From: an uncultured Novosphingobium sp.
Lineage (GTDB): Bacteria > Pseudomonadota > Alphaproteobacteria > Sphingomonadales > Sphingomonadaceae
Direction: 5' to 3'
NCBI GenBank assembly: GCA_946886075.1
Contig: CAMPHR010000024.1
Location: 1-46,475, forward strand
DNA: 46,475 nt
Shown: in pieces, positions 18,296 through 26,462 of the stretch
Layout of the letters: the number at the start of each line of letters is the position of its first letter
Numbering within the stretch: position 1 is the stretch's first letter
Notes under the pieces: generated by a model
The model's input: the letters and a program-made list of their open reading frames with translations, nothing else
The model's database searches: none
What the model was told of the DNA's origin: nothing
Position numbers and translations under genes: made by a program

Positions 18296-19350
18296 AGCTG
18301 GTGGCCGGTGCGGTCGCGCTTGGTCGCCAGATATTGTTCGTTATGCGGGTTGGCCGCGAGGATGATCGGCAGGCGCTCAGCGACCCTGATGCCCGCTTGT
18401 TCCAAGCCTTCGACCTTCTTCGGGTTATTGGTCAGCAGCCTGACTTCATCGATGGCAAGCAGCTTGAGCATGCGCGCCGCGACGGAAAAATCCCGCGCGT
18501 CGATGGCGAAGCCCAGGCGCACATTGGCGTCGACCGTGTCGAAACCCTGATCCTGCAACGCATAGGCGCGCAGCTTGTTGATGAGGCCAATGCCGCGCCC
18601 CTCCTGCCTCAGGTAAAGCAGCACGCCCCAGCGAGAGTTGGCGATCCGGTGCAGAGCCTCATGCAGCTGGGGGCCGCAATCGCATTTAAGACTGCCCAGC
18701 ACATCGCCCGTCAAGCATTCACTGTGCAGGCGCACCACCGGCGGAGAGCCATCAGGCGCGCCAATGATCAACGCGACATGCTCTCGCGGTTCATCCGGAC
18801 TACGGAACGCGATGATCTCGGCCGTTTCACTGGCAGAGACCGGCAGCCGGGCGCGCGTGGCTATCGCCAGGTGAGCCGCATCGTCATAGGCGTCGACATC
18901 TGAGGCATCGACTGTCGCTTCGCTCGCCCCTTCTGCCGTCACGAAGAATGCGGGGAGGATCCCTGCCAGCCGGGCCAGCTTGAGCGTTGCCTTTGCCGCG
19001 AGGGGAGCATCAAGGCTCTTGGCGGCAAATGGCCCCTTCAACGGCGACGACAGGTCAAGCACCGGATCAGCGATCGCTGCGGCGACATCGCCGTCAATCC
19101 AGGGAGCACGGGTGATCAATACGGGCATGTCCGGGTCGGCCGCGGCCAGCTGGTTGGCGAGCTTCAGCGTCTCTCCTCTTGCGGCGGCGATCAATATGTC
19201 GGCCTTGCCAGCGGGATCGAACGCCTTCAGCGTCACTGCGTCGGCCCCTTCAACAGCCATCACGCGGACGACGCCATCAGAAGCATGAACGCTGACCGGC
19301 CATCCACGGCGGAGGGCGTCTATAGCGCGGGCGGCGGCGCGAGCGTTCAT
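18292..19350 (-). CDS. ribA: GTP cyclohydrolase II with degenerate N-terminal RibB-like domain
   Basis: 352-aa riboflavin-pathway enzyme that opens GTP to the diaminopyrimidinone intermediate. The C-terminal RibA domain (~187-352) is intact: [18 protein letters not shown] with zinc Cys212, Cys223 and Cys225, then [19 protein letters not shown] and [13 protein letters not shown]. The N-terminal ~185 residues keep the outline of DHBP synthase (RibB), e.g. [13 protein letters not shown] and a domain end like [13 protein letters not shown] and TAEIIAFR, but lack the acidic catalytic loop of RibB. This half is probably inactive; another ribB should exist elsewhere. It lies 13 bases after xth. Confidence 0.92.
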   Translation of the reverse strand: MNARAAARAIDALRRGWPVSVHASDGVVRVMAVEGADAVTLKAFDPAGKADILIAAARGETLKLANQLAAADPDMPVLITRAPWIDGDVAAAIADPVLDLSSPLKGPFAAKSLDAPLAAKATLKLARLAGILPAFFVTAEGASEATVDASDVDAYDDAAHLAIATRARLPVSASETAEIIAFRSPDEPREHVALIIGAPDGSPPVVRLHSECLTGDVLGSLKCDCGPQLHEALHRIANSRWGVLLYLRQEGRGIGLINKLRAYALQDQGFDTVDANVRLGFAIDARDFSVAARMLKLLAIDEVRLLTNNPKKVEGLEQAGIRVAERLPIILAANPHNEQYLATKRDRTGHQL

Positions 19351-19363
19351 GATAGGAGACCCA

Positions 19364-20161
19364 TCAGAAGGCGAACTCCGTGATGATCGGAATATGATCC
19401 GATGGCTTGGTCCAGCTTCGCGCAGGTTCGACGACGCGATGCCCGACGGCCTTGTCCGCCACGTCCTGCGTCATCCACATATGGTCGAGCCGCCGTCCCC
19501 GGTCCGACTCCGCCCAATCCCGCGCGCGATAGCTCCACCAGGTATAAAGGCGCTGCGGCGCGGGGAAGAATTTGCGGCCGATGTCCACCCAGTCGTTGGA
19601 ATCCTGCAACCGGCTGAGCAGCTCGCATTCGATTGCCGTGTGGCTGACGACGTTCAGCAGCTGCTTGTGGCTCCACACGTCGCATTCCATCGGTGCGATG
19701 TTGAAATCGCCGGTCAGGATGGTGGGCTTGTCCTCAAGTCGAGATGACCACTCGATCATGCGCTCTAGGAAGTCGAGCTTTTGGCCGAACTTGGTGTTGA
19801 CCGTTCGATCTGGAATATCGCCGCCCGCCGGAACATAGACATTTTCGATGCGGACCCCGTTATCCAGTCGCACGCCGACATGGCGGGCTTCGCCATTGGC
19901 TTGCCAGTCCAGCCGGTCATCCTCATGGATCGGCACCTTGCTCATGATCGCGACGCCATGATGCATGCGCTGGCCGTTCAGCACTTGATGGACATAGCCG
20001 AGCCGCCGAAACATGTCGGTCGGAAATGTCTCGTTCACGACTTTCGTTTCTTGCAGACAGAGAATATCGGGCGCTTCTTCGGTCAGGAAGCGTTCCACGA
20101 TGTCGATCCGGGCGCGGACGCTGTTGATGTTCCAGGAGGCGATGCTGAGTGTGTTCGGCAT
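19364..20161 (-). CDS. xth: Exodeoxyribonuclease III
   Basis: 265-aa AP endonuclease and 3'-5' exonuclease for base-excision repair, of the exonuclease-endonuclease-phosphatase fold. Visible active-site motifs are [20 protein letters not shown] (Glu38), [27 protein letters not shown], and the C-terminal RRLDHMW and SDHIPI. The length is typical of the XthA family. It is the first gene of a minus-strand xth-ribA-YkuD unit, with a 13-base gap and then a 4-base overlap. No export signal; cytoplasmic. Confidence 0.95.
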   Translation of the reverse strand: MPNTLSIASWNINSVRARIDIVERFLTEEAPDILCLQETKVVNETFPTDMFRRLGYVHQVLNGQRMHHGVAIMSKVPIHEDDRLDWQANGEARHVGVRLDNGVRIENVYVPAGGDIPDRTVNTKFGQKLDFLERMIEWSSRLEDKPTILTGDFNIAPMECDVWSHKQLLNVVSHTAIECELLSRLQDSNDWVDIGRKFFPAPQRLYTWWSYRARDWAESDRGRRLDHMWMTQDVADKAVGHRVVEPARSWTKPSDHIPIITEFAF

Positions 20162-20231
20162 CCCGATCCCCTAAGACCCTGAGAGGGCGCGCGCAAGCGT
20201 GGCACCATGTCCCGATGGCGCGCACAAAGTA

Positions 20232-20265
20232 AGACCCCCGCTCCGGGGGCATGGAACGGGGGTCT
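20232..20265 (-). terminator. Hairpin downstream of lolA
   Basis: AGACCCCCG (20232-20240) pairs with CGGGGGTCT (20257-20265), with a second nested GC hairpin inside. It lies between the lolA stop and xth on the minus strand. No strong T-run follows on either strand, so its strength as a terminator is uncertain. Nothing else is seen in the 268 bases between xth and lolA. Confidence 0.4.
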
Positions 20266-20429
20266 CGATCGCGCCCTTGAAGCGCTTTGCGGCGGGAGCG
20301 GTGATCCGAGTAACAGGGGGGAAATCCCGGAGTTCGTCTCGCGCCGTGGAGTCCTTATTAGGGCCGCGGATATGAGCCCAAGATGAACAGGATTTAGGGT
20401 ATCACCATCCATCTTACGCCAGACCCGCT

Positions 20430-21068
20430 TCATCCACCGGCAGCACGTCCTTTGGGCCGTGGGTCGGTCCAGCGGAACGCCGAATCCGCGACCGAGACGC
20501 CGTAACGCTGGTTTGAAAGACGAACCGTCGTGCGGTTATTCTGGGAATCCAGCGCAACCCAGCCATAAAGCTGCAGCCCGCCGGGGCCGGACGGATCCTT
20601 TTCGAAGATCATGGTGATCGTGCCAAATTCAGGCCGCTTGGGATCACGCGCCTGTACGCTGATCACCTTGGGATCGCCGGTCTGGATCAGCTTGCCGAAG
20701 CGGGACAGGTCCTTTTTCGGATCGAGCAAGGCGCCCAGCGGCGAGCTGCCGATCGGCCAGCGCTGCACCTGACGGACTTCATAGTCAATCATCGTCAACG
20801 CCTTGCCATCGCCCACGATCAACAGCGGCACGCCCTTCTGATATTGGAAGCGCACCTTGCCGGGTTGCTTGATCGTCAGCTTGCCCGTCAGTGTCTGACC
20901 GGCGCGATCGGTTTGGACGAAGTCGGCCGTCATCGTCGTAACGCCGCGAATATAGGCGTTGACCTGAGCCAGGCCGCCCTGCGCCTGTTGCGCGCCTGCT
21001 GGCGAACCAAGGACGATCACGGGTGCAGCGGCCAGAGCCAGTGCGAGGGGCGCAACCAAGCGCTTCAT
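20430..21068 (-). CDS. lolA: Outer-membrane lipoprotein carrier LolA-type protein
   Basis: 212-aa periplasmic chaperone that ferries lipoproteins from the inner to the outer membrane. The signal peptide MKRLVAPLALALAAAPVIVL ends near AGAQQ. The LolA fold follows: LAQVNAYIRGVTTMTADFVQ, GKLTIKQPGKVRFQYQKG, LLIVGDGKALTMIDYEVRQV, LGALLDPKKDLSRFG and the C-terminal RLSNQRYGVSVADSAFRWTDP. The start at 21068 has GGAG eight bases upstream; longer frames lack a leading signal. It follows ftsK on the same strand, but a small-RNA-like element with a strong terminator stands between them, so lolA should have its own promoter. Confidence 0.9.
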   Translation of the reverse strand: MKRLVAPLALALAAAPVIVLGSPAGAQQAQGGLAQVNAYIRGVTTMTADFVQTDRAGQTLTGKLTIKQPGKVRFQYQKGVPLLIVGDGKALTMIDYEVRQVQRWPIGSSPLGALLDPKKDLSRFGKLIQTGDPKVISVQARDPKRPEFGTITMIFEKDPSGPGGLQLYGWVALDSQNNRTTVRLSNQRYGVSVADSAFRWTDPRPKGRAAGG

Positions 21069-21199
21069 GCATTTTTCTCCGCTTTGTTGAGAAAACAATG
21101 TGTAAGGGTCAGGCGTTGAACCCATTGTGAATTGATGCGTTCCTGATCGCGCGCACTGGTAAGGCCTTGCTGCAGCTGGATGTAAATCGGTCGCAGGGC

Positions 21200-21227
21200 A
21201 AAAAAAAGGCTGGTCCGAAGACCAGCC
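21200..21227 (-). terminator. Intrinsic terminator of ftsK / small RNA copy A
   Basis: On the minus strand, GGCTGGTC-TTCG-GACCAGCC forms a perfect 8-bp stem capped by a UUCG tetraloop, followed directly by eight T (21207 down to 21200). It ends the minus-strand transcript coming from ftsK or from the element at 21200-21333. Confidence 0.92.
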
Positions 21228-21333
21228 TGGAAAGTTTTAGGAGAGGATGCCTGAAAGGCCCGTTCTTATTGAACGGTGCCGATCATTTCCGCAAATGCAT
21301 AGAGCAGCGGCTCGATTGCGTTTAGCGCAATCG
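21200..21333 (-). ncRNA. Candidate small RNA, copy A (ftsK 3' region)
   Basis: A structured minus-strand element that begins right at the ftsK stop. 5' to 3' it has a perfect 8-bp hairpin (21333-21313), the block GAGCCGCTGC, a hairpin (21297-21284), a CCGTTC/GAACGG hairpin (21276-21260), a small GCCT-TTC-AGGC hairpin, an unpaired-looking CCTCTCCT core (21246-21239), and the terminator. A second copy with the same order lies at 26241-26370. The near-identical core runs over 21231-21263. No promoter was recognised inside ftsK, so it may be processed from the ftsK 3' end. The function is inferred only. Confidence 0.65.
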
Positions 21334-23658
21334 TCACAGCGGATTGCCATTCTCGTCACGTAGCACTTCACGGCGCCCGACATGGTTGGGGGCGCCGACC
21401 AATCCTTCTTCCTCCATGCGCTCTATCAGGCGCGCGGCAGAGTTATAGCCGATTCGGAGCTGGCGCTGGAGCCAACTGGTCGAGGCCTTTTGATTTTCGA
21501 ACACAAGCTGGCAGGCCTTGCGGAACAGCTGCGCGTCGGGGCTGTCGTCGCCCAGGTCCACGCCATCAAGCGCGAAGCTGCCTTCTTCGGGTTCTTCAGT
21601 GACGGCGGCGATATAATCGGGCTGACCCTGGGCCCGCCAATGGTCCGCGACCACCCGCACCTCATCGTCCGACACGAAAGGACCGTGGACGCGCATCAGC
21701 CCCTTTCCGCCATGCATGTAGAGCATGTCGCCCTTGCCAAGAAGCTGTTCGGCGCCCTGCTCGCCCAAAATGGTGCGGCTGTCGATTTTCGACGTAACGA
21801 AGAAGCTGATGCGGGTTGGCAGGTTCGCCTTGATAACGCCGGTGATGACGTCGACCGAGGGACGCTGGGTTGCGAGAATCAGGTGGATACCGGCGGCGCG
21901 CGCCTTCTGAGCCAGACGCTGGATCAGGAATTCGACTTCCTTGCCCGCCGTCATCATCAGGTCGGCAAGCTCGTCCACCACTACCACGATTTGTGGCAGG
22001 GGCTGGAAATCGAGCTGCTCCTCCTCATAGATCGGCTTGCCGGTCTCGGGATCATAGCCCGTCTGCACCCGGCGGCCGAGCGGCTTGCCCTTTGCCTTCG
22101 CCGCCCGGACCTTCTCATTATAGTTGGCGAGATTGCGGACGGAGATCGACGCCATCATGCGATAGCGGTCCTCCATCTGCTCCACCGCCCATTTGAGGGC
22201 CCGGATCGCTTTGCTGGGTTCGGTGACGACGGGCGATAGCAGATGCGGGATGTCGTCATAGGTCGACAGTTCCAGCATCTTTGGATCGATCATGATCAGA
22301 CGCAGCTGGTCCGGCGTCATGCGGTAGAGCAGCGACAGGATCATGGCGTTGAGGCCCACCGACTTACCCGACCCGGTGGTGCCCGCGATCAGCAGGTGGG
22401 GCATGGGGGCCAAGTCGGCGATGATCGGTTCGCCCGAGATATTCTTGCCCAGGATGATCGGCAGCGTCGCTTCCTGCCCAAACTGTTCAGAGGTGATCAG
22501 TTCGCGGAAGGATACGCCTTCGCGATTGGCGTTGGGCAGTTCGATGCCGATGACGGTGCGGCCCGGGATGGTCGCGACTCGGGCCGAGAGCGCCGACATG
22601 TTGCGGGCGATGTCGTCGGCGAGCGCAATGACGCGGCTCGCCTTGATCCCGGGGGCGGGCTCAAGCTCATACATGGTGACGACGGGGCCAGGGCGCACTT
22701 CGACGATGTTGCCCTTGACGTGGAAGTCGTCGAGGACGGATTCCAGCAGCCTGGCATTGCGCTCGAGCGCGGCCTTGTCGATTTTCTGCGCTTGGCCCGC
22801 CGGGATCGGATTGAGCAGGTCGGCCGAAGGAAGCGAGCTGTGGCCGAAAAGGTCGTCCTGCGACACCGGCGCCATTTGCCGCTGGGCGGGCGCGGGTTTG
22901 GGAGTCTGGATGGTGATAGGCGGCTTGGGCTCGTTCGACACCGCGCGGCGGGGAGCGATGACGCGTTCCTCGACCTCATCCTCATCATCTCCGATCTCAG
23001 CAGAAGCATTGCCACCCGCGAAGGCGAAGGCGGGCTTTGGCAAGCTGAGGCGCGGCAGAGTGGGCCGCCGCAGAGCGAGGATCGGCTTTTCCAGCGCCAG
23101 GCTGCGATACCAGGTGAAGAAGCCGGCGAGCAGCATCAGCACCACGAGAATGCCGGTGATCCATCCTTGGGCAGCAGGAGCGGCGGAGGTGAGGCTACGG
23201 ACGCCATTGGCGGTCGCGAGGCCGATGAGGCCGCCCCAACCTGAAGGCAGGTCAATCAAGGAGTCGGGCTGGAACATCGCGAGCGCGATGCCGATAAGGA
23301 TGATGCCGAGGAAGCATTTGCCGAACTGACCCTTCCAGCCGGTCATGTCCTGATCACCCCAGAGGCGGCGGGCCGTAATCGCCAGCAGCGGGAGGACAAG
23401 GGCGACGGGGACGCCGAGCAGGGTGAAGAGGAAGGCGGAGACCCAGGCGCCGGGCCAGCCCATGATATTCTGCACCTGATTGTCGGCGACCGTCATCATT
23501 GACGGATCGCTGAGGCGGAAGCTGAGCAGCGCCAGCGCCAGGAACAGGGTCGCCAGCATCAGCGCGATCGCGCTGATCAGCGCGCCGCTGCGGATGAGGC
23601 TGCGTTTCAGCATTTCGCGCCATTCCGGCGTGCGCTTGGCTCCGCGGCTGACAGCCAT
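21334..23658 (-). CDS. ftsK: DNA translocase FtsK
   Basis: 774-aa septal DNA pump that clears chromosome ends during division. Four or so N-terminal membrane segments (to ~190) anchor it. A linker rich in Pro, Ala and acidic residues (~215-300) follows, shorter than in E. coli. The motor has Walker A AGTTGSGKS (about 425-433), Walker B VVVVDELADLMM and LATQRPSVDVITG. The C-terminal gamma winged helix (STSWLQRQLRIGYNSAARLIERMEEEGLVG region) reads KOPS sites. The start at 23658 is chosen for the MAVSRGAKR basic N-terminus with GGGGGA upstream; 23697 is an alternative. All domains are intact. Confidence 0.95.
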   Translation of the reverse strand: MAVSRGAKRTPEWREMLKRSLIRSGALISAIALMLATLFLALALLSFRLSDPSMMTVADNQVQNIMGWPGAWVSAFLFTLLGVPVALVLPLLAITARRLWGDQDMTGWKGQFGKCFLGIILIGIALAMFQPDSLIDLPSGWGGLIGLATANGVRSLTSAAPAAQGWITGILVVLMLLAGFFTWYRSLALEKPILALRRPTLPRLSLPKPAFAFAGGNASAEIGDDEDEVEERVIAPRRAVSNEPKPPITIQTPKPAPAQRQMAPVSQDDLFGHSSLPSADLLNPIPAGQAQKIDKAALERNARLLESVLDDFHVKGNIVEVRPGPVVTMYELEPAPGIKASRVIALADDIARNMSALSARVATIPGRTVIGIELPNANREGVSFRELITSEQFGQEATLPIILGKNISGEPIIADLAPMPHLLIAGTTGSGKSVGLNAMILSLLYRMTPDQLRLIMIDPKMLELSTYDDIPHLLSPVVTEPSKAIRALKWAVEQMEDRYRMMASISVRNLANYNEKVRAAKAKGKPLGRRVQTGYDPETGKPIYEEEQLDFQPLPQIVVVVDELADLMMTAGKEVEFLIQRLAQKARAAGIHLILATQRPSVDVITGVIKANLPTRISFFVTSKIDSRTILGEQGAEQLLGKGDMLYMHGGKGLMRVHGPFVSDDEVRVVADHWRAQGQPDYIAAVTEEPEEGSFALDGVDLGDDSPDAQLFRKACQLVFENQKASTSWLQRQLRIGYNSAARLIERMEEEGLVGAPNHVGRREVLRDENGNPL

Positions 23659-23811
23659 GGCTTTCAAATGTCCCCCAAATGTTCCGTTCCGGCACAATGC
23701 GCCGAGCGTGGAGTCCGCGTCAAGAGTCCGGCGCTTCGGCTGGTCGTGGGAAAGTCATGAACAAAGTAGCGGGAAAAACGCGATTTTAGCCGGGCATCGA
23801 AAATTCGCAAA

Positions 23812-24741
23812 TCATGCAATTCCTTCATGCATTTGCGCTGGTGGAGCGCTGCGCATTGCGATGAGGCAGCCAGCGACGATCAGCGCCGCGCCTGCGATGG
23901 TGGGGAGGGTCAGCCGTTCGCCAAAGGCGAGCCAGCCGATGATCGCGGCCCAGATGAAGGCGGTATATTCGACCGGAATGAGGTGCTGCGCCTCGGCCCG
24001 CGCATAGGCCCAGGCGAAAGCGGCGAGCGAGGTGAAGGCGAAGCCCGCGCAGCCCGCGATCAGCAGGAAGGAGTCGGGCCGGGGCAAGTCGAGGCGAAGC
24101 GGGACCAGGCCGGGAGCTGCCCAGGCCGCGATCGCGCACAGGCCAAAGAGGATGAACATCACGCCATGCTGGAAGAAGGCGACTTCGACCGGGGAAGCGA
24201 GCTGGGCCTGCTGGCGCTGGATGATGAGGTTCCAGGCGAAGAGCACCGCTGACACCAGGACGGCGGCGGCGCCGAGCAACGCATCCCCATCATAGCTGTC
24301 CTGCATCCGGCCCGACAGTATCACCGCGATGCCGACAAGGCCCAGCAGCGAGGCGCTGATGGCGCGCTTGCCGATGCGTTCGCCCAAGAGCAGCGCGGCG
24401 AGATAAAGGGCAATGAGGGGTGCGATGAAGGAAAGCGCGATCGCTTCGGCCAGCGGCATGCGCATCAGCGCGAAGAAGAAGAGGCTGGCCATCAGCGTGA
24501 CGACTGCGCCGCGCAGGACGTGGAGGCGCAGCACTGCCCGTTCGGGCCAACGGTGGCCGCCGGGCAGCATGATCGCGAGGCCGAGCAGCGTTCCGGCCAG
24601 CGCGCGCCAGAACAGGGCGTTGAAGAGGCCGATAGAGAGGCTCAAGCCCTTCATCGTCGCGTCCATGATCGCGAAGAGCAGGACGGCGAGGCAGGAGACC
24701 GCGAACGGGAGGGCGAGGGAGCGGGATTGGGGCGTGATCAT
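23812..24741 (-). CDS. EamA/DMT-family transporter
   Basis: 309-aa inner-membrane protein of the drug/metabolite transporter superfamily. About ten hydrophobic helices are visible, arranged as two EamA repeats (residues ~10-145 and ~155-295). SLFFFALMRMPLAEAIALSFIAPLI in repeat 1 and HLIPVEYTAFIWAAIIGWL in repeat 2 are typical of the RhaT/YdcZ-like exporters. The substrate cannot be predicted. The start at 24741 (MITPQSRSLALPF) places the first helix properly; the frame runs further upstream without recognisable protein. It lies between ispG and ftsK on the same strand with gaps of ~150-200 bases, so probably separately transcribed. Confidence 0.85.
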   Translation of the reverse strand: MITPQSRSLALPFAVSCLAVLLFAIMDATMKGLSLSIGLFNALFWRALAGTLLGLAIMLPGGHRWPERAVLRLHVLRGAVVTLMASLFFFALMRMPLAEAIALSFIAPLIALYLAALLLGERIGKRAISASLLGLVGIAVILSGRMQDSYDGDALLGAAAVLVSAVLFAWNLIIQRQQAQLASPVEVAFFQHGVMFILFGLCAIAAWAAPGLVPLRLDLPRPDSFLLIAGCAGFAFTSLAAFAWAYARAEAQHLIPVEYTAFIWAAIIGWLAFGERLTLPTIAGAALIVAGCLIAMRSAPPAQMHEGIA

Positions 24742-24940
24742 GGCATCGGGATGACGGTCAAGGCGCGCGGCACTTTTGAGTGGGGAAATAGAAGAAAGAA
24801 AGGGCTTCGACATTCGAATGAGGCAAGTGACTCGTTCGGACAGCCCGAACGGGGTGGGGTTGTGCGAGGGACGTTGGTTGGCCTTGGGGAGGGGATGGCG
24901 GTCAGGGAGTGGCAGGGCGGTGAAAATGCCCTCCCCGCCG

Positions 24941-26101
24941 CTACTCCGCCGCTTCGGCCCGGCCTGCATCCGTTGTTTCCGCTTCCAGCTTGGCTGCTTC
25001 GATCTCAGCCGCCTTGGCTTCGACCAGTCCGACGATGTGGTCGATCATGCCTTCATCCTGGATGGTGTGGTCGGTGAGGCCGGAGAGATAGACCATATGC
25101 TTGCCAGCGCCGCCGCCGGTGAGGCCGATGTCGGTTTCGCGCGCTTCGCCGGGGCCGTTGACGACGCAGCCGAGGACGGAGAGCGACAAGGGCGTGTGGA
25201 TATGCTGGAGCCGTTCCTCCAGCGCCTGCACGGTGCGGATGACGTCGAAACCCTGGCGCGCGCAGCTAGGGCAGGAGATGACCTTCACACCGCGCGTGCG
25301 GATGCCGAGGGATTTGAGGATCTCATAGCCTACGCGGACTTCTTCCTCCGGTTCGGCGGAGAGCGAGACGCGGATGGTGTCGCCAACCCCGGCCCAGAGC
25401 AGGTTGCCGATGCCGATGGCGCTCTTGACCGTGCCGCCGATCAGGCCGCCCGCTTCGGTGATGCCAAGATGGAGGGGGCAGTCAACGGCTTCGGCCAGCT
25501 GCATATAGGCAGCGACCGCGAGGAAGACGTCGCTCGCCTTTACCGCCACCTTATATTCGTGGAAGTCCTGATCCTGAAGCAGCTTGATATGGTCGAGAGC
25601 GCTTTCGACCAGTGCTTCGGGGCAGGGTTCGCCATATTTTTCGAGCAGGTCCTTTTCGAGGGAGCCTGCATTGACGCCGATGCGGATCGCGCAGCCATTC
25701 GCCTTCGCGGCGTCCACCACTTCCTTGACGCGGGCTTCGGACCCGATGTTGCCGGGATTGATGCGGAGGCAAGCCGCGCCAGCATCTGCAGCCTCGAGCG
25801 CGCGCTTATAATGGAAATGGATGTCGGCGACGATCGGCACGCGGGCGGCGCGGACGATCTGCTTCAGCGCGGCGGTCGATTCCTCGTCCGGGCAGGACAC
25901 GCGGATGATGTCGACGCCTGCATCCTCACAGCGGCGGATCTGGTCGATCGTTGCCTTGACGTCATGAGTCAGCGTGTTGGTCATCGTCTGGACGCTGACC
26001 GGAGCGCCGCCGCCCACCGGCACATTGCCCACCATGATCTGGCGGCATGGGCGACGCGCTATGTCGCGCCAGGGACGCAGGCCGGGATTATGGTCGGACA
26101 T
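24941..26101 (-). CDS. ispG: 4-hydroxy-3-methylbut-2-enyl diphosphate synthase IspG
   Basis: 386-aa iron-sulfur enzyme of the MEP isoprenoid pathway that converts MEcPP to HMBPP. The N-terminal TIM barrel has [52 protein letters not shown] and [11 protein letters not shown]. The C-terminal domain carries the 4Fe-4S ligands Cys277 and Cys280 (CPSCARQ), Cys312 and Glu319 (CVVNGPGEA). An Ala/Glu-rich tail (~365-386) extends beyond the usual end. The start at 26101 fits the family. Small RNA copy B lies upstream on the same strand. Confidence 0.96.
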   Translation of the reverse strand: MSDHNPGLRPWRDIARRPCRQIMVGNVPVGGGAPVSVQTMTNTLTHDVKATIDQIRRCEDAGVDIIRVSCPDEESTAALKQIVRAARVPIVADIHFHYKRALEAADAGAACLRINPGNIGSEARVKEVVDAAKANGCAIRIGVNAGSLEKDLLEKYGEPCPEALVESALDHIKLLQDQDFHEYKVAVKASDVFLAVAAYMQLAEAVDCPLHLGITEAGGLIGGTVKSAIGIGNLLWAGVGDTIRVSLSAEPEEEVRVGYEILKSLGIRTRGVKVISCPSCARQGFDVIRTVQALEERLQHIHTPLSLSVLGCVVNGPGEARETDIGLTGGGAGKHMVYLSGLTDHTIQDEGMIDHIVGLVEAKAAEIEAAKLEAETTDAGRAEAAE

Positions 26102-26240
26102 GAACTGGAGGCTCCGTGATGATCCAGCCCCTATAGTGATTCACGCGCCAAGTTAGAAGCGCGCCGTCGCCGATGCGGTAACCGGCCGTGGCAGCGAGGC
26201 GAGAAATTTCTTCTTTCTGCAGGCTGCTTTTGCCGAAGAC

Positions 26241-26267
26241 AAAAAAAAGCCGCCCCGGAGGACGGCT
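26241..26267 (-). terminator. Intrinsic terminator of pgmG / small RNA copy B
   Basis: On the minus strand, AGCCGTCC-TCCG-GGGCGGCT forms an 8-bp stem (one G-U pair) capped by a UNCG-type loop, followed by eight T (26248 down to 26241, the first forming the last A-T pair). Compared with copy A at 21200 the stem sequence differs but the structure is kept. Confidence 0.92.
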
Positions 26268-26370
26268 AAAAGTTTTTAGGAGAGGATGCCTGAAAGGCCC
26301 GTCCCTTGTGCAGGGCAGCGGCTCCTTTCGCAACTGCGAAAGAAAAATATACGGTTGCGTTTATTGCAAC
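26241..26370 (-). ncRNA. Candidate small RNA, copy B (between pgmG and ispG)
   Basis: A minus-strand element homologous to the one at 21200-21333. 5' to 3' it has a GTTGC/GCAAC hairpin (26370-26354) with the same TAAACGCAA loop-side sequence, a CTTTCGC/GCGAAAG hairpin (26342-26325), the block GAGCCGCTGC, a CCCT/AGGG hairpin (26315-26303), the small GCCT-TTC-AGGC hairpin, the CCTCTCCT core (26285-26278), and a terminator. The conserved core spans 26268-26302. It fills most of the 361-base gap between ispG and pgmG; the rest (26102-26240 and 26371-26462) shows nothing I can name. No clear promoter found. Confidence 0.68.
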
Positions 26371-26462
26371 TGCATTGGAAATCCCAGGATGTCGTAGGGG
26401 AATGCGGTTCCCAAACGTTGATGTTTGTCCGCTTTTTTTAGACGGGTCCGGTCCTGAATGAG

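Noticed and set aside
21247..21363. Small plus-strand ORF (MPERPV...) with AGGAGAGG directly before its ATG
   Set aside because: The same start occurs at copy B, but after six residues the peptides diverge while the minus-strand RNA structure and terminator are kept; the T-run after the hairpin is on the minus strand.
22243..23244. 333-codon open frame opposite ftsK
   Set aside because: Antisense shadow of ftsK, Asp/Arg/His-rich and without family marks.
24776..26119. 447-codon open frame on the plus strand opposite ispG
   Set aside because: Antisense shadow of ispG with no recognisable domain.
26286..26441. Small plus-strand ORF at small RNA copy B
   Set aside because: As for copy A; the ribosome site also abuts the ATG with almost no spacing, which is poor for translation.
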